Shown here in pieces: positions 51,288-63,771 of a stretch of DNA of 64,000 nucleotides. Each line of letters begins with the position of its first letter. Position 1 is the first letter of the stretch. Below the pieces are notes generated by a model. It did not search any database. It was not told the origin of the DNA and saw nothing but the letters and a program-made list of their open reading frames with translations. The stretch is from a candidate division WOR-1 bacterium RIFOXYB2_FULL_46_45 (lineage in GTDB: Bacteria; Margulisbacteria; WOR-1; XYC2-FULL-46-14), in contig MEUE01000001.1 of assembly GCA_001771585.1 (NCBI GenBank), forward strand, positions 434,001-498,000, written 5' to 3'. Both the position numbers and the translations under genes were made by a program.

Positions 51288-51563
51288 TTATACCTTTAAC
51301 TCCTCGATTACCGAACCCTCTTTCAGGGTAACGTAAGCTTTTTTATAGGAAGAGGTCTTGCCGACGCTCCTTCCGATCCTTCTTTCTTTTCCTCTAACCT
51401 TCAGGGTATTCACCTCGGCAACTTTTACCTTATAAATAGCTTCGATCGCTTTCTTGATTTCAATTTTTCCGGCGGAAATCGCGACCCTGAAAACATACTG
51501 GTTGACGGCGGCGGCTCCCAGCCCTTTTTCCGTTACGATCGGGGCAACAATGATATTTTTCAT
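51288..51563 (-). CDS. rplW: 50S ribosomal protein L23
   Basis: [62 protein letters not shown] identifies L23 of the exit-tunnel rim. The start at 51563 gives an ATGA overlap with rplD and matches family starts; the longer frame to 51620 is rejected. Confidence 0.94.
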   Translation of the reverse strand: MKNIIVAPIVTEKGLGAAAVNQYVFRVAISAGKIEIKKAIEAIYKVKVAEVNTLKVRGKERRIGRSVGKTSSYKKAYVTLKEGSVIEELKV

Positions 51564-52186
51564 AACAGGTTTTTCTCCAGTTCCAGTATTGCGCCTTTTT
51601 CCAAAACCAGGCACTCGCAATTTAAGAGATCAAAAATATTAACGGCTTCCGGCTTAACGATTATAAGCCCGGGAATATTTCTTCCCGCCAGCTCGACATT
51701 TTTATTTTCGGAAGAGAGCACCATCAAGATTTTCTTTTCCGACAAGCCGAGTTTTGAAAGCAACGCGACCATCTCTTTGGTCCTGGCTTTCATCAATTTA
51801 ATCTCATCGACAACTTTGAGCATCCCGTTTTCCAAACGGTCGGAGACAACCGTCCGCAAGGCCGCTTTCTTCATCTTTTTGGGAAGGGCAAAAGAATAGT
51901 CCCTCGGTTTCGGCCCGAAAGTGACTCCGCCGCCGTTCCAGAGAGGAGAACGGATGCTTCCCGAACGGGCGCGTCCGGTCCCTTTCTGTTTCCACGGTTT
52001 TCTTCCTCCGCCGCGCACCTCTCCCCTGGTTTTGGTGGAGTGGGTCCCGGCCCTCAAGCCTCCCCTGAAGGCGCGCAGTGCCTGGTGGACCAAAGCTTCT
52101 TTATATTTTGCGGTAAAGAGCCGGTCGTCACCGTTGATCGTTCCGCCCTCTTTTCCGTCTTTGTTTATTACTTTAATTTCAACCAT
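51560..52186 (-). CDS. rplD: 50S ribosomal protein L4
   Basis: ALVHQALRAFRGGLRAGTHSTKTRGEVRGGGRKPWKQKGTGRARSGSIRSPLWNGGGVTFGPKPRDYSFALPKKMKKAALRTVVSDR identifies L4 with its tunnel loop. It can repress the S10 operon in some bacteria. 208 aa. Confidence 0.96.
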   Translation of the reverse strand: MVEIKVINKDGKEGGTINGDDRLFTAKYKEALVHQALRAFRGGLRAGTHSTKTRGEVRGGGRKPWKQKGTGRARSGSIRSPLWNGGGVTFGPKPRDYSFALPKKMKKAALRTVVSDRLENGMLKVVDEIKLMKARTKEMVALLSKLGLSEKKILMVLSSENKNVELAGRNIPGLIIVKPEAVNIFDLLNCECLVLEKGAILELEKNLL

Positions 52187-52763
52187 TCTTTTTTCCTTTG
52201 TTTAATACGACGATCGCGTTGTCGCAGCCCGGGACCGCCCCTTTGAGCAAAATCATATTTTTTTCCAAATCAATCTTGACTATCAAAACATTTTTCTGGC
52301 TGACCGCTTCGTTCCCCATTCTTCCGGCCATCCGCATCCCCTTCAACACTCTTCCGGGGGTGGTGCCGGCGCCGATTGAACCGGGCAGACGGTGGAACTT
52401 GGAGCCGTGAGCCATGTCGCCGCGATGAAAATGATGGCGCTTAACCGTTCCCTGCGTCCCTTTTCCGATAGAGGTTCCGCTTACTTTAATCCTTTCCCCT
52501 TCGGCAAAAATATCGACTTTAAATTCCTGCCCCTTCACTATCCCTTCAACTTTGTCCGCTTTAAATTCTTTAAGATGGAGCGGCTTTTCTTTTTTCTTTT
52601 GTTTCATAAAGCCGATTTGGACCGCCCGATAGCCGTCTTTTTCCATTGTTTTAACCTGGTTAACAACACAAGGACCGGCTTCAATCACCGTTACCGGGAT
52701 CAAACGTCCTTCCTTGTCGTAAACCTGGGTCATCCCTATTTTTCTTCCGATTAATCCGTTCAT
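52179..52763 (-). CDS. rplC: 50S ribosomal protein L3
   Basis: [91 protein letters not shown] identify L3. At 194 aa it is at the short end. It overlaps rpsJ by 4 nt. Confidence 0.96.
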   Translation of the reverse strand: MNGLIGRKIGMTQVYDKEGRLIPVTVIEAGPCVVNQVKTMEKDGYRAVQIGFMKQKKKEKPLHLKEFKADKVEGIVKGQEFKVDIFAEGERIKVSGTSIGKGTQGTVKRHHFHRGDMAHGSKFHRLPGSIGAGTTPGRVLKGMRMAGRMGNEAVSQKNVLIVKIDLEKNMILLKGAVPGCDNAIVVLNKGKKNG

Positions 52764-53074
52764 TTTAATTTTATCTCAATGTCGACACCGGCCGGCAGGT
52801 CAAGCTGCATCAGGGCGTCAACCGTCTCCTTTGGCGGATCCAGAATATCGATCAATCTTTTGTGCGTGCAAAGCTCAAAATGCTCGCGCGATTTTTTGTC
52901 GACGTGCGGCGAACGCAGCACGCAATGCACTTCTCGCGAGGTCGGCAAAGGAATCGGGCCGGTAACGTGCGCTCCCACTCTCTTTACCGTTTCGACAATT
53001 TTTACCGCGGACTGATCCAGTATCCGATGGTCAAAACTCTTAAGCCGTATTCTAATCTTTGATCTTTTTGTCAT
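52760..53074 (-). CDS. rpsJ: 30S ribosomal protein S10
   Basis: [97 protein letters not shown] identifies S10, also a NusB partner in antitermination. It follows fusA by 4 nt; no tuf lies between. Confidence 0.96.
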   Translation of the reverse strand: MTKRSKIRIRLKSFDHRILDQSAVKIVETVKRVGAHVTGPIPLPTSREVHCVLRSPHVDKKSREHFELCTHKRLIDILDPPKETVDALMQLDLPAGVDIEIKLK

Positions 53075-53078
53075 TTAT

Positions 53079-55157
53079 TTATTTCCCTTGCGCCTTCGCG
53101 ATTATTTCTTCGGAAACATTTTTCGGGACTTCCGCGTATTCCGAATATTCCATCGAATAGGTCCCTCTCCCCTGCGTCTTTGAACGCAGATCGGTTGAGT
53201 AGCCGAACATCGCGGAGAGCGGAACTTTGGACTTGATCGTTTGGATTCCGGCGTGGGAATCCATCCCTTCAATTCGTCCCCTGCGGCTGTTTAAGTCGCC
53301 GATGACATCTCCCATGTATTGTTCCGGAACTTCCACTTCCACCTTCATGATCGGCTCAAGCAAGACCGGCTTGCTTCTTGAAGCGGCCTCTTTGAAAGCC
53401 ATCGATCCGGCAATTTTAAAGGCGATTTCGGAAGAATCGACATCATGATAGGAACCGTCGAACAAGGTTGCCTTAAGGTCAATGGTCGGATAGCCGGCCA
53501 AAACTCCGGTGTTGATTGCTTCTTTTACTCCGGCTTCAACCGCCGGGATATATTCGCGCGGGATAGCCCCGCCGACGATATCGTTGACAAATTCAAAACC
53601 CTTCCCCGCTTCAAGCGGCTCAAGTTTTAAATAAACGTGACCGTATTGTCCACGGCCGCCGGTCTGACGAATAAATTTCCCTTCGGCTTCGGCAGCTCTG
53701 CGAATAGTCTCTTTATAAGCAACTTGCGGACGACCCACATTCGCTTCAACTTTAAATTCGCGCAAAAGCCGATCGACAATAATTTCAAGATGCAATTCTC
53801 CCATGCCGGAAATAATGGTCTGTCCGGTTTCCGGATCGGTCTTAATTCTGAAAGTCGGATCTTCTTCCGCCAATTTTTGAAGCGAGATGCCCAGTTTTTC
53901 CTGGTCGGCCTTGGTCTTCGGTTCAATCGCGACAAAAATGACCGGTTCCGGAAAGACGATCGATTCAAGCAAAATCGGCTTACCTTCAACGCAAAGCGAA
54001 TCTCCGGTTGAAGTATATTTTAAGCCGACCGCGGCGGCGATATCTCCCGCGTAAACTTCTTTTACCTCTTCCCGTTTGTTTGAATGCATCTGCAAAACCC
54101 GCCCGATCCTTTCTCTCTTGTCTTTTGAAACGTTTAAGATGTATGAACCAGATTCGAGAACTCCCGAATAGACCCTGAAAAAAGTCAGCCTTCCGACAAA
54201 AGGATCGGTCATGATCTTAAAAGCGAGAGCCGAAAAGGGCTCGTCGTCTTTGGCCAGCCTAGTATCCTCTTCTCCGGTCTTGGGATTGAGCCCCTTCACC
54301 GACTGAACCTCAAGCGGAGAAGGAAGAAAATCAACAATCGCGTCCAAAAGGGGCTGAACCCCTTTGTTCTTAAAAGAAGACCCGCAGCAGATCGGGATGA
54401 TCTTGGTAGCGATGGTCGCTTTTCTGATCCCGGATTTAATTTCGTCAACCGTGAGCTCTTTCCCGCTCAAATATTTTTCAAGCAGGGCGTCGTCGGCTTC
54501 GGCCGCCGCTTCCAGTAGCTGATGGCGGTAAACTTTTGCCTGTTCCAGAAGGTCCGCGGGAATCTCGTCGATCCTGAATTTTTGGCCAAGTTCGTCTTCG
54601 TAAATTATTGCTTTCATTTCGATCAGATCAACGACTCCGGCAAAACGTTCTTCCGCCCCGATCGGCAGCTGCAGAGGAACCGGATTGATCAGCAGGCGCT
54701 CTTTAATTTGTTTAACTACTCTCAAAAAATCGGCCCCGACCCGGTCCATCTTGTTGATAAAGACCATGCGCGGAACTTTGTAGCGGTTAGCCTGACGCCA
54801 GACCGTTTCCGACTGGGGCTGAACCCCGCCGACCGCGCAGAAAATAATTACAACTCCATCCAGCACCCGCATGGAGCGTTCCACTTCAACCGTAAAATCG
54901 ACGTGTCCGGGAGTGTCGATAATGTTAATCCGATAGTCCTTCCAGGTGGTGGTGGTGGCGGCGGAGGTGATGGTAATTCCTCTCTCCCTCTCCTGTTCCA
55001 TCCAATCCATCGTCGCGGTCCCTTCGTCCACGCTTCCCAGCTTGTGGACTTTTCCGGAATAGAAAAGAACCCTCTCTGTGGTGGTCGTCTTCCCCGCGTC
55101 GATATGAGCGGCGAAACCGATATTTCTATATTTTTCCATGTTATGTGATCGTGTCAT
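53079..55157 (-). CDS. fusA: Elongation factor G
   Basis: The translocation GTPase. G1 [12 protein letters not shown]2 region [20 protein letters not shown]3 DTPGHVDFT and G4 NKMDRVGAD are present. Domains II-V follow to 692 aa. The start [15 protein letters not shown] at 55157 has AGGTGG 10 nt upstream; the longer frame to 55247 would run into rpsG and is rejected. It is in the str order rpsL-rpsG-fusA. Confidence 0.95.
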   Translation of the reverse strand: MTRSHNMEKYRNIGFAAHIDAGKTTTTERVLFYSGKVHKLGSVDEGTATMDWMEQERERGITITSAATTTTWKDYRINIIDTPGHVDFTVEVERSMRVLDGVVIIFCAVGGVQPQSETVWRQANRYKVPRMVFINKMDRVGADFLRVVKQIKERLLINPVPLQLPIGAEERFAGVVDLIEMKAIIYEDELGQKFRIDEIPADLLEQAKVYRHQLLEAAAEADDALLEKYLSGKELTVDEIKSGIRKATIATKIIPICCGSSFKNKGVQPLLDAIVDFLPSPLEVQSVKGLNPKTGEEDTRLAKDDEPFSALAFKIMTDPFVGRLTFFRVYSGVLESGSYILNVSKDKRERIGRVLQMHSNKREEVKEVYAGDIAAAVGLKYTSTGDSLCVEGKPILLESIVFPEPVIFVAIEPKTKADQEKLGISLQKLAEEDPTFRIKTDPETGQTIISGMGELHLEIIVDRLLREFKVEANVGRPQVAYKETIRRAAEAEGKFIRQTGGRGQYGHVYLKLEPLEAGKGFEFVNDIVGGAIPREYIPAVEAGVKEAINTGVLAGYPTIDLKATLFDGSYHDVDSSEIAFKIAGSMAFKEAASRSKPVLLEPIMKVEVEVPEQYMGDVIGDLNSRRGRIEGMDSHAGIQTIKSKVPLSAMFGYSTDLRSKTQGRGTYSMEYSEYAEVPKNVSEEIIAKAQGK

Positions 55158-55164
55158 TTTGTTT

Positions 55165-55635
55165 TTACCACCTAAAATGCGCGAAGGCCTTATTCGCCTC
55201 CGCGGTCTTGTGCATTGTCTCCCTGCTTTTGGCCGCCCCGCCGGCATTGTTGCAGGCGTCTATCAACTCTTGCGAGAGACGGTCGATCATCCCTTTTCCC
55301 GGACGCTTCCTGGCGGCATCCCTCAACCAGGACATCGCCAAAAGAACCCCGCGGTATTTCGGAACCTCAATCGGAACCTGATAGGTCGCACCGCCCACCC
55401 TTCTGGCTTTGACTTCCATGTAAGGAGTGGTGTTTTTTAAGGCCTGTTCAAAAATCTGGAGCGGCTCTTTCTTAATTTTGGCCGCGGCCTCCAGCAGGGA
55501 GCCGTAAACAATTTTTTCCGCCTTGCTCTTTTGTCCGCCCCACATCAACTTGTTGATGAATTTTTGCAGCAGCTCACTTCCGTAAACCGCGTCTTTGGGA
55601 ATCTTTCTTTTTATTATGCTTCTGCCTCTTGGCAT
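55165..55635 (-). CDS. rpsG: 30S ribosomal protein S7
   Basis: [70 protein letters not shown] region and [19 protein letters not shown] identify S7, which nucleates the 30S head. 156 aa is normal. Confidence 0.96.
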   Translation of the reverse strand: MPRGRSIIKRKIPKDAVYGSELLQKFINKLMWGGQKSKAEKIVYGSLLEAAAKIKKEPLQIFEQALKNTTPYMEVKARRVGGATYQVPIEVPKYRGVLLAMSWLRDAARKRPGKGMIDRLSQELIDACNNAGGAAKSRETMHKTAEANKAFAHFRW

Positions 55636-55638
55636 CGT

Positions 55639-56022
55639 TTATTTTCCTCCCTCTTTCGGCCGCTTCGCGCCGTAAAGAGAACGGCTCTGTCTTCTTTTTT
55701 CCACTCCGGTCGTATCAAGCGCCCCGCGCACAATGTGATATCTGACGCCGGGCAAATCCTTCACGCGGCCGCCTCTGACCAAAACGACAGAGTGCTCCTG
55801 GAGATTGTGCCCTTCTCCCGGAATGTAGGCCGAGACTTCAATTCCTCCGGCCAGTTTCACACGGGCCACTTTGCGCAAAGCCGAGTTCGGCTTTTTCGGT
55901 GTGGTGGTGTAAACTCTGACGCAAACCCCTCTTTTTAAGGGATTGCCGGAAAGCGCCGGCGCTTTGCTTTTCAAGGTCTTCCTTCCTCTTCCTTTCCTTA
56001 TCAATTGATTAGTTGTTGGCAT
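55639..56022 (-). CDS. rpsL: 30S ribosomal protein S12
   Basis: [104 protein letters not shown] is S12. K42 and K87-equivalent lysines ([18 protein letters not shown]) are the wild-type, streptomycin-sensitive form. Confidence 0.96.
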   Translation of the reverse strand: MPTTNQLIRKGRGRKTLKSKAPALSGNPLKRGVCVRVYTTTPKKPNSALRKVARVKLAGGIEVSAYIPGEGHNLQEHSVVLVRGGRVKDLPGVRYHIVRGALDTTGVEKRRQSRSLYGAKRPKEGGK

Positions 56023-56025
56023 AAT

Positions 56026-59000
56026 TTATTTCTCCACGGTAGTCGCGACAAGATTCAAGTTGCGGTAAGACGCGAATCCGGTCCCGGCGGGAATCAACCT
56101 CCCTATTATAACATTTTCTTTCAATCCGTACATCTCATCTTCTTTTCCCTTGATTGCCGCTTCGGTTAAAATGCGCGCCGTCTCCTGAAAAGAAGCGGCC
56201 GAAATAAAACTTTCGGTAGTCAGCGAGGCCTTGGTTATTCCAAGCAGAACCTCTTCCCCTTCCGCTTTTTCTCCCTTAACTCCGGAGTTAAGGGTTTCAA
56301 GGGTGAGCTTGTCGATCAATTCTCCCGGAAGCAGGATCGTGTCGCCGGGCTTTATGATCCTGACCCGTTTGGTCATCTGGCGGACGATCACTTCAATGTG
56401 CTTGTCGTTGATCGTTACACCCTGCGAACGGTAGATCTTTTGGATTTCGTCGACAACGTGGATCTGCACCGGAAAGACCCCCAGTATCCGCAAAATATCG
56501 TGGGGATTAATGCTTCCGTAAGTGAGAGGAGCTCCCGCGTGGACGCGGTCGCCGCTCACAACCTTCAACCGTGTATCATAAGAAACGGGATATTCTTTAA
56601 CCTCTCCCTTGGAATTTTTTACTTTGATCAAGCGTGAACCTTCACGATCCGAAATGGTTATCTCACCGTCAATTTCGGATAAGATCGCCGAATCAGACGG
56701 GCGGCGCCCTTCAAACAATTCTTCAACTTTCGGAAGACCCTGAATAATGTCACGGGTCTTGCTCGGGTCGCGGCGGATTCCTTCAACCTTGGCCAGCATA
56801 TCGTAGGCGGAGATATCTTCCCCTTCACTCACATAAAGGCGCGAGCCGGCAATAATCTTATACGCTTCGCCAGGAGCAATGACAATTTCACTCTTGGTAA
56901 CTTTCAAAACCGAACCGGCAACACGGCTTACAATCGAGCTCGCTATCTCGTCTCCGGCTCCAACCTTGTCTCCCTCTTTTACAAAAACCTTCGCGCCGCT
57001 TGGCACCTCGTGGCTCTTTTCCACTTTGGGAGAATAGACAAAGATCTCCCCGTCTTTTTGGCTGATCTTCTCGCGTCCGCGGACTTCCGGCTCAATCCCG
57101 AAAAAGCGGATTTTCCCGGCGGCCGTTGAAACGACGTATTCGTAAGTCGGATCAAATTCGGCCAGAAGATCTCCCTGGTTGACCGAATCGTCTTCTTTAA
57201 CTTTTAAAAGGGCTCCGACCGGCAGGATGTAATTCTCGTGCTTGCTCTTTACCTTCAGCTCCAGATTTCCCTGTCGGGTAACCATCACCGTTTTTTTACC
57301 GGCTTCGTCTTCGGTCTTTTTCAATTCAACTCCCGCTCCGAATGAAACTTTTCCGGAGTGGCGGCTCTTGATCAGAACCTTGGCCGCTTTGTGCAGCGCG
57401 ACCCCTCCGATGTGGAAGGTACGCATGGTCAGCTGGGTTCCGGGCTCACCGATACTTTGCGCGGCAATCACTCCGACCGCCTCTCCCAGATTAACGGTAC
57501 GGCCGGTCGCGAGGTCTTTTCCGTAGCAGGCACTGCAAATTCCGCGCTTGCTCTCGCAACTTAAAGGAGAGCGGACCGTGATCTCTTCGATCCCGGCTTC
57601 GCGGATAAGTAAGGCGTCTTCTTCCGAAATCTCTTCACCCGCTTTTACGATAACTTTATTGGTGATCGGGTCGGTCACATTCGTAACCGGCCTCCGGTTG
57701 ATCACCCTCTGGTCAAGCGGAATAATTTCATCATAACCTTCCCTGACCGCCTTCAAAGTGATCCCTTCTTTGGTCCCGCAGTCGTCTTCAATGATCATGA
57801 CATCCTGCGAAACGTCAACCAGGCGACGGGTTAGGTATCCCGAATCGGCGGTACGCAATGCCGTGTCAACCAACCCTTTTCTGGCACCGTAAGAAGAGAT
57901 AAAAAATTCGGTTACGGTCAAACCTTCTTTAAAGTTTGTCAAAATCGGGATGTCAATAATGTTTCCGGAAGGATCGGCCATCAAGCCGCGGATACCGGCC
58001 AGCTGCCTTACCTGCTGAACATTCCCCCTGGCTCCGGAGAAGGCCATCATGTAAACAGAATTTAAGATATCAAATCCCTTGAGCATGGCATTGGTAACGT
58101 TTTCGGTGACATTGCTCCAAACGTCCAGGCTGCGCATGAATTTTTCGTTGACCGAAATTACACCGTCCTTGTGCTGACGCTCCAGGTCTTTGATCTCTTT
58201 TTTGGCCTCATCAATTATGGCTTCTTTCTCCGGGGGCACTTTGATATCTTCAATGGCAATTGAAACTCCGGCGATGGTGGCATATTTAAAACCGAGCCGC
58301 TTGATCTCGTCCGCCACCGAAGAGGTGACCGCCGCCCCAAAACGCTCGTTGCATTCCAAAATCAGTTTTTCAATGTCTTTCTTGTTGAAAACCTTGTTTA
58401 AATATTCCATCTTGGCATCGGGAAGGTGTCTTTTAACCGCGCGATCGATAGTATGATTAAGCTTGATCCTGCCGACCGTTGTTTCGATCAATTCGCCTTC
58501 GCGCATCACTTTTATTTTTGAATGCAGGTGAATCTTGTCCAGGTCGTGGGCGATCATCGCTTCCCAGTCGCCCGAGAAGACCATCCCCTGACCCAATTTT
58601 TGCCGCTCGTCCAGCACCGTCATATAGTAGGTTCCCAAAACCATGTCCTGGGTCGGAGTAACAACCGGACGCCCCGAAGCGGGAGACAAGATATTGTTTG
58701 ACGAAAGCATCAGCAAACTGGCTTCAACTTTCGCTTCGGTCAAAAGCGGCACGTGCACCGCCATTTGATCGCCGTCGAAATCGGCGTTGAAAGCGTTACA
58801 AACCAACGGATGGATTTGGATAGCTTTTCCTTCAACCAGAATCGGTTCAAAGGCCTGGATACCGAGACGGTGAAGGGTTGGCGCGCGGTTTAGGAGGACC
58901 GGATGGCCTTTAATCACTTCTTCCAACACATCCCAAACCATGATCTCTTCGCGTTCGATCTGGCGTTTGGCCGATTTGACATTTTGCGAGTAGCCGCGCT

Positions 59001-60159
59001 CAACCAGTTTCCTGACTACCAGCGGTTTGAAAAGCTCCAGCGCCATCCGCTTGGGAAGTCCGCACTGGTGCAACTTTAAAGTAGGTCCGACTACGATAAC
59101 CGAACGGCCGGAGTAGTCAACCCTCTTTCCCAAAAGATTTTGCCGGAAGCGTCCCTGCTTACCTTCTATAATATCGGTTAATGAACGGAGCGGCCGGCCG
59201 TTGGCCCCGACTACCGCCCTCTTTCTCCTGCGATTGTCGATTAAAACGTCAACCGCTTCCTGAAGCATCCTCTTTTCGTTCCGGATGATCATGTCCGGAG
59301 CGCCCATATTGATCATTTTTTTCAGGCGGTTGTTGCGGTTAAGAACCCGGCGGTAAAGGTCGTTTAGATCGGAGGTGGCAAACCTTCCTCCTTCAAGCTG
59401 AACCATCGGACGCAGGTCGGGAGGAATAACCGGAACAACATCCAGCACCATCCACTCGGGACGGTTGCCGGAAGAGTGAAACGATTCGGCCACTCTTAAA
59501 CGTTTAATTATCTTCAAACGTTTCTGCCCGTCTGAGGTCTTCATCTCTCTCCGTAATTTCTGAACCAGTTCAGGAATATCAACGCGCGATAAGAGCTCCA
59601 AAATTCCTTTGGCGCCGCTCTCGGCCTTGAACTTGTCGCCGTAGTTTTCGCGCGCTTCGGCGTATTCCGCTTCGCGCAAAACCGTTCCGACTTGAATGTT
59701 TGATTTTTCCATCTCATCGTCAACTTCGGTAACCAGGTAGGCATCGTAGTAAACGGTCTCTTCAAGCGCCCGAGCCGGGACGTCAAGCAGCATGGCCATA
59801 TATCCGGGAACCGAACGGAGGAACCAGATGTGGGCGACCGGCACCGCCAATTTGATGTGTCCCATCCTTTCGCGGCGGACACGGGAAGTGGTGACCTCAA
59901 CTCCGCAGCGTTCGCAGACAATTCCGCGATAGCGGACTCTTTTATATTTTCCGCAATGGCATTCCCAGTCCTTGACCGGTCCGAAAATCTTTTCGCAAAA
60001 GAGCCCGCGCCTCTCCGGTTTGAAAGTGCGGTAGTTGATCGTTTCGGGCTTTTCGACTTCGCCAAAGGACCAAGCCAAAATCTGCGACGGTGAAGCCAGG
60101 CCGATCTTCAAACGGTCAAAATCACTTAATTCTATTTCTGTCGTCCCAAATGGCGTCAT
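56026..60159 (-). CDS. rpoC: RNA polymerase beta' subunit
   Basis: The catalytic [14 protein letters not shown] carries the Mg-binding aspartates. The N-terminal zinc ribbon is [23 protein letters not shown], and the second zinc site is in [16 protein letters not shown]. The bridge helix and trigger loop region [26 protein letters not shown] is conserved. At 1377 aa it is a normal single polypeptide. It starts 5 nt after rpoB. Confidence 0.97.
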   Translation of the reverse strand: MTPFGTTEIELSDFDRLKIGLASPSQILAWSFGEVEKPETINYRTFKPERRGLFCEKIFGPVKDWECHCGKYKRVRYRGIVCERCGVEVTTSRVRRERMGHIKLAVPVAHIWFLRSVPGYMAMLLDVPARALEETVYYDAYLVTEVDDEMEKSNIQVGTVLREAEYAEARENYGDKFKAESGAKGILELLSRVDIPELVQKLRREMKTSDGQKRLKIIKRLRVAESFHSSGNRPEWMVLDVVPVIPPDLRPMVQLEGGRFATSDLNDLYRRVLNRNNRLKKMINMGAPDMIIRNEKRMLQEAVDVLIDNRRRKRAVVGANGRPLRSLTDIIEGKQGRFRQNLLGKRVDYSGRSVIVVGPTLKLHQCGLPKRMALELFKPLVVRKLVERGYSQNVKSAKRQIEREEIMVWDVLEEVIKGHPVLLNRAPTLHRLGIQAFEPILVEGKAIQIHPLVCNAFNADFDGDQMAVHVPLLTEAKVEASLLMLSSNNILSPASGRPVVTPTQDMVLGTYYMTVLDERQKLGQGMVFSGDWEAMIAHDLDKIHLHSKIKVMREGELIETTVGRIKLNHTIDRAVKRHLPDAKMEYLNKVFNKKDIEKLILECNERFGAAVTSSVADEIKRLGFKYATIAGVSIAIEDIKVPPEKEAIIDEAKKEIKDLERQHKDGVISVNEKFMRSLDVWSNVTENVTNAMLKGFDILNSVYMMAFSGARGNVQQVRQLAGIRGLMADPSGNIIDIPILTNFKEGLTVTEFFISSYGARKGLVDTALRTADSGYLTRRLVDVSQDVMIIEDDCGTKEGITLKAVREGYDEIIPLDQRVINRRPVTNVTDPITNKVIVKAGEEISEEDALLIREAGIEEITVRSPLSCESKRGICSACYGKDLATGRTVNLGEAVGVIAAQSIGEPGTQLTMRTFHIGGVALHKAAKVLIKSRHSGKVSFGAGVELKKTEDEAGKKTVMVTRQGNLELKVKSKHENYILPVGALLKVKEDDSVNQGDLLAEFDPTYEYVVSTAAGKIRFFGIEPEVRGREKISQKDGEIFVYSPKVEKSHEVPSGAKVFVKEGDKVGAGDEIASSIVSRVAGSVLKVTKSEIVIAPGEAYKIIAGSRLYVSEGEDISAYDMLAKVEGIRRDPSKTRDIIQGLPKVEELFEGRRPSDSAILSEIDGEITISDREGSRLIKVKNSKGEVKEYPVSYDTRLKVVSGDRVHAGAPLTYGSINPHDILRILGVFPVQIHVVDEIQKIYRSQGVTINDKHIEVIVRQMTKRVRIIKPGDTILLPGELIDKLTLETLNSGVKGEKAEGEEVLLGITKASLTTESFISAASFQETARILTEAAIKGKEDEMYGLKENVIIGRLIPAGTGFASYRNLNLVATTVEK

Positions 60160-60164
60160 TTATT

Positions 60165-63100
60165 TCACCTCTTGCGGGCCGCTTGCTGCGGCGGCTTCCT
60201 TTTTTTGCTGTCTTCGTCGAGGATCATTTCTTTTCCGTCGGCAGTCAAGGCCTTGACATCCAACGCCAAACTGCGCAATTCTTTGATTAAGACCTTAAAC
60301 GATTCCGGAATACCGGGCTTGTCCATCGGCTTCCCTTTGATGATCGATTCATAAACTTTTGATCTTCCCAAAACATCGTCGGACTTGACGGTCAAAAGTT
60401 CCTGCAGTGTGTGCGACGCGCCATAGGCCTCCAGCGCCCAGACCTCCATTTCACCAAAACGCTGTCCTCCAAACTGGGCTTTTCCTCCCAGCGGCTGTTG
60501 GGTGATGAGCGAATATGGTCCGGTTGAACGGGCGTGCATCTTGTCGTCAACCAGGTGGATCAATTTCATGATATATGAATAGCCGACCGCGATCTTTCTT
60601 TCAAAGGCCTCGCCGGTGCGGCCGTCGCGCAATTCAACTTTGCCGCTCCCATCCACCCACTTTAGAGGGATGCTCTTTAATTCTTTCCTGACATAATCTT
60701 CGGACGAAAGCCCATAGGTCTCGTCAAACGGCGGAGCGGTGTAATACTTGCCGAGTTTTTTGGCGGCAAAACCGAGCAGAAGCTCAAAAATCTGTCCGAT
60801 ATTCATACGAGAAGGGACGCCCAGCGGATTCAAGACGATATCAACCGCGGTTCCGTCCGGAAGATACGGCATATCTTCTTCTTTCATAATCTTGGCGACA
60901 ACCCCTTTGTTTCCGTGGCGTCCGGCCAGTTTGTCGCCGATGCTTAACTTTCTCATCTGGGCAACATAGACACGGATCAATTCGTGAACCCCGGGAGAAA
61001 GTTCGTCTCCCTTGTCGCGTGAAAAAGTTCGTACATTTATAATTTTCCCGCCTTCACCCGGAGGGACTTTAAGGGAGGTGTCACGCATATCGCGCGCCTT
61101 GTCGCCAAAAATCGCGCGCAAAAGTTTTTCTTCGGCCGGAAGCTCGGTCTCACCTTTGGGAGTGACCTTGCCGACTAAAACTTCTCCCGGAAAAACTTCA
61201 GTCCCCGGACGGATCACTCCGCGTTCGTCCAGGTTGCGAAGCGCTTCTTCCGAAATATTTGGGATTTCGCGGGTAATCTCTTCCATCCCCAGCTTGGTGG
61301 AACGAACCTCAACCTCGTAGCGTTCGATGTGGATGGAAGTAAACAGGTCTTCTTTGACCAGCCGTTCGGAAACCAGGATGGCGTCTTCGTAGTTGTAACC
61401 TTCCCACGGCATCATCGCCACCAAAACATTTTGCCCCAGCGCCAATTCTCCCATGTCGGTTGCGGAACCGTCGGCTAAGACATCGTCTTTTTTGACGCTG
61501 TCGCCGACCGCCACGCGGGGACGCTCATGGATTAAAGTGTTTTGGTTGCTGCGGGAAAATTTGGTCAGCTCGTAGGTCTCTTTTTTTCCGCTTGAAGTGG
61601 AGATGACGATCTCTTCGGAGTTGACGGAAGAAATAGTCCCCGCGGATTTGGCCTTGATCACCGAACGCGAATCGTCGGCGACTTTCTTTTCGAGCCCGCT
61701 TCCTACAAAAGGAGCTTCGGGACGAAGGACCGGAACCGACTGCCGCTGCATGTTGGCTCCCATCAAGGTGCGGTTGGCGTCGTCGTGTTCGATAAACGGG
61801 ATCATCGCGGTTGAAACGCCGATCACCTGTTCGGGAACGACGCTTATATAGTCGACTTCTTTGGAGCGGGAAAACTGAAAGGCCCTCTTATAACGGACCG
61901 GCACCTGGGTATCTGTTATTTCGTTGTCTTTGTTTAAAGGGGTATCGCATGAAGCGATCCGGTACAAATCTTCGATATCGGCGGTAAGGTATTCGACTTT
62001 GTTGCTTACTTTGCCGTTGCTTACTTTAAAATAAGGAGTTTCAATAAAACCAAAATCATTGATCCTGCCGTAGGTGGCAAGCGAAGCGATCAAGCCGGCG
62101 TTGGGACCTTCGGGGGTTTCAATCGGACAGACCCTGCCGTAGTGACTCGGATGAATGTCGCGGACCTCGAAACCGGCCCGCTCGCGGGTCAAACCGCCCG
62201 GTCCCAAAGCCGAAAGACGGCGCTTGTGGGTCAATTCGGCCAAAGGATTAGTCTGATCCATAAACTGCGAAAGCTGTGAAGAGCCAAAAAATTCTTTGAT
62301 CACCGCCGACATTGGACGGACGTTTATCAGCGCCTGGGGAGCAACCCCCGATCCGGCCTTGGTAAGCATCGCCTCTTTGATCAGCCGCTCAATCCTGGTC
62401 AGCCCGATCCTAAATGTCCGGGTCAAAAGTTCCCCGACCGATCTGATCCGGCGGTTCCCCAAATGGTCAATATCATCGGTCAACCCTTCACCGTTATGCA
62501 ATTTAATTAAATAATCGATAATCCCCAAAATATCTTCTTTGGTCAAAACCGCGCTCTCCATGTCAACTTTGATCTCCAGCTTGCGATTTAACTTATAACG
62601 CCCAACCCTGCCCAGGTCATAACGCCGCTGGTTAAAGAAAAGGTTCGCCAGATATTGTTTGGCCCCTTCGTAGGTAGCCGGGTCTCCCGGACGCATCTTC
62701 TTGTAAATTTCGATCAAGGCGTCTTCTCTTGAAACGATCGGGCTCTCTTTTAAGGTGCGCTTACGGAATTCCCCCTCTGAAAGGACCTGAAGGATCTCTT
62801 TTTCGGTCGCCCCTATCGCGCAAAGAAAAGTGATAACTCCGATCTTTCTGGTTTTATTGATCCTGGCGTAAACGCACAGGTGGGCGTCGGTTTCGATTTC
62901 AAGCCAAGCTCCGCGGTCGGGAATGACCGTGGCATAATAGAGGGTGCGGTCCAGCTTTTCAATCCGTTTACTTTCTTTAAAGTAAACTCCCGGAGAACGG
63001 GTCAGCTGGCTGACAATAACCCGCTCGGCGCCGTTTATAATAAAGGTGCCGCGCTCGGTCATCATCGGCAGGTCGCACAAGAAGACATCCTGCACTTTGA

Positions 63101-63395
63101 CCTCTTTGGACTGCTTGTTTACCAGCTTGATCTCGACGTTTAGAGGAGATGCAAAGGTCATTTCGCGGATCAAAGACTCCCGGACCGAATATTTCGGTTT
63201 GTCAAACTCAAATTTTCCGGTGAAATACAATTCGTATTTTCCGTCGTAACTTTTGATCGGCGAGGCCGCTTTGAGCTCGTCTCTTAAGCCGGTCTCTTTG
63301 AACCATTCAAAAGATTTAAGCTGCATCTCCAGAAAATCCGGAGCGGTAACCGCCCTCCTCTTCTCGTCCGCCAGAAGGCTTATCCTTTCTCTCAT
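60165..63395 (-). CDS. rpoB: RNA polymerase beta subunit
   Basis: [43 protein letters not shown] is the rifampicin region with sensitive-type residues. [11 protein letters not shown]-like [48 protein letters not shown] and [24 protein letters not shown] are conserved. At 1076 aa it is shorter than the enterobacterial form, lacking lineage insertions. It lies 2 nt after rplL. Confidence 0.97.
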   Translation of the reverse strand: MRERISLLADEKRRAVTAPDFLEMQLKSFEWFKETGLRDELKAASPIKSYDGKYELYFTGKFEFDKPKYSVRESLIREMTFASPLNVEIKLVNKQSKEVKVQDVFLCDLPMMTERGTFIINGAERVIVSQLTRSPGVYFKESKRIEKLDRTLYYATVIPDRGAWLEIETDAHLCVYARINKTRKIGVITFLCAIGATEKEILQVLSEGEFRKRTLKESPIVSREDALIEIYKKMRPGDPATYEGAKQYLANLFFNQRRYDLGRVGRYKLNRKLEIKVDMESAVLTKEDILGIIDYLIKLHNGEGLTDDIDHLGNRRIRSVGELLTRTFRIGLTRIERLIKEAMLTKAGSGVAPQALINVRPMSAVIKEFFGSSQLSQFMDQTNPLAELTHKRRLSALGPGGLTRERAGFEVRDIHPSHYGRVCPIETPEGPNAGLIASLATYGRINDFGFIETPYFKVSNGKVSNKVEYLTADIEDLYRIASCDTPLNKDNEITDTQVPVRYKRAFQFSRSKEVDYISVVPEQVIGVSTAMIPFIEHDDANRTLMGANMQRQSVPVLRPEAPFVGSGLEKKVADDSRSVIKAKSAGTISSVNSEEIVISTSSGKKETYELTKFSRSNQNTLIHERPRVAVGDSVKKDDVLADGSATDMGELALGQNVLVAMMPWEGYNYEDAILVSERLVKEDLFTSIHIERYEVEVRSTKLGMEEITREIPNISEEALRNLDERGVIRPGTEVFPGEVLVGKVTPKGETELPAEEKLLRAIFGDKARDMRDTSLKVPPGEGGKIINVRTFSRDKGDELSPGVHELIRVYVAQMRKLSIGDKLAGRHGNKGVVAKIMKEEDMPYLPDGTAVDIVLNPLGVPSRMNIGQIFELLLGFAAKKLGKYYTAPPFDETYGLSSEDYVRKELKSIPLKWVDGSGKVELRDGRTGEAFERKIAVGYSYIMKLIHLVDDKMHARSTGPYSLITQQPLGGKAQFGGQRFGEMEVWALEAYGASHTLQELLTVKSDDVLGRSKVYESIIKGKPMDKPGIPESFKVLIKELRSLALDVKALTADGKEMILDEDSKKRKPPQQAARKR

Positions 63396-63397
63396 GC

Positions 63398-63769
63398 TTA
63401 TTTAATCTCCACCTTTGCCCCTTCGGCTTCGAGCTTCTGCTTCGCCTCCTGGGCTTTTTCCTTTTTAACTTTTTCAATCAGGGTCTTGGGGGCTCCGTCA
63501 ACCAGCTCTTTCGCCTCTTTGAGGCCCAAACCGGTCAGCTCCCTTACAACTTTCAATACCTGAATTTTTTTGTCTCCGGAAGAGGCCAAAACGACGTCAA
63601 ATTCGTCCTGCACTTCTTCCGCCGCCGCCGCACCCGCTCCGCCTGCCATGGCCATGACCGGTGCCGCCGCCGAAACGCCGAACTTTTCTTCGAATTTTTT
63701 TACCAAATCCGCCAGTTCCAAAACCGTCAAGCTTCCAACAGACGTAACAATTTCATCTAAATTTGCCAT
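63398..63769 (-). CDS. rplL: 50S ribosomal protein L7/L12
   Basis: The N-terminal dimer domain and Ala/Gly hinge ([15 protein letters not shown]) are followed by the C-terminal domain [68 protein letters not shown], which recruits GTPase factors. 123 aa. rplJ precedes it by 2 nt. Confidence 0.96.
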   Translation of the reverse strand: MANLDEIVTSVGSLTVLELADLVKKFEEKFGVSAAAPVMAMAGGAGAAAAEEVQDEFDVVLASSGDKKIQVLKVVRELTGLGLKEAKELVDGAPKTLIEKVKKEKAQEAKQKLEAEGAKVEIK

Positions 63770-63771
63770 CT

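Noticed and set aside
62005-62040. Repetitive TTGCTTACTTT units in rpoB
   Set aside because: The encoded [13 protein letters not shown] matches the natural KVxNGKVT-type segment of RpoB, so the repetition follows from the protein and not from an inserted repeat.
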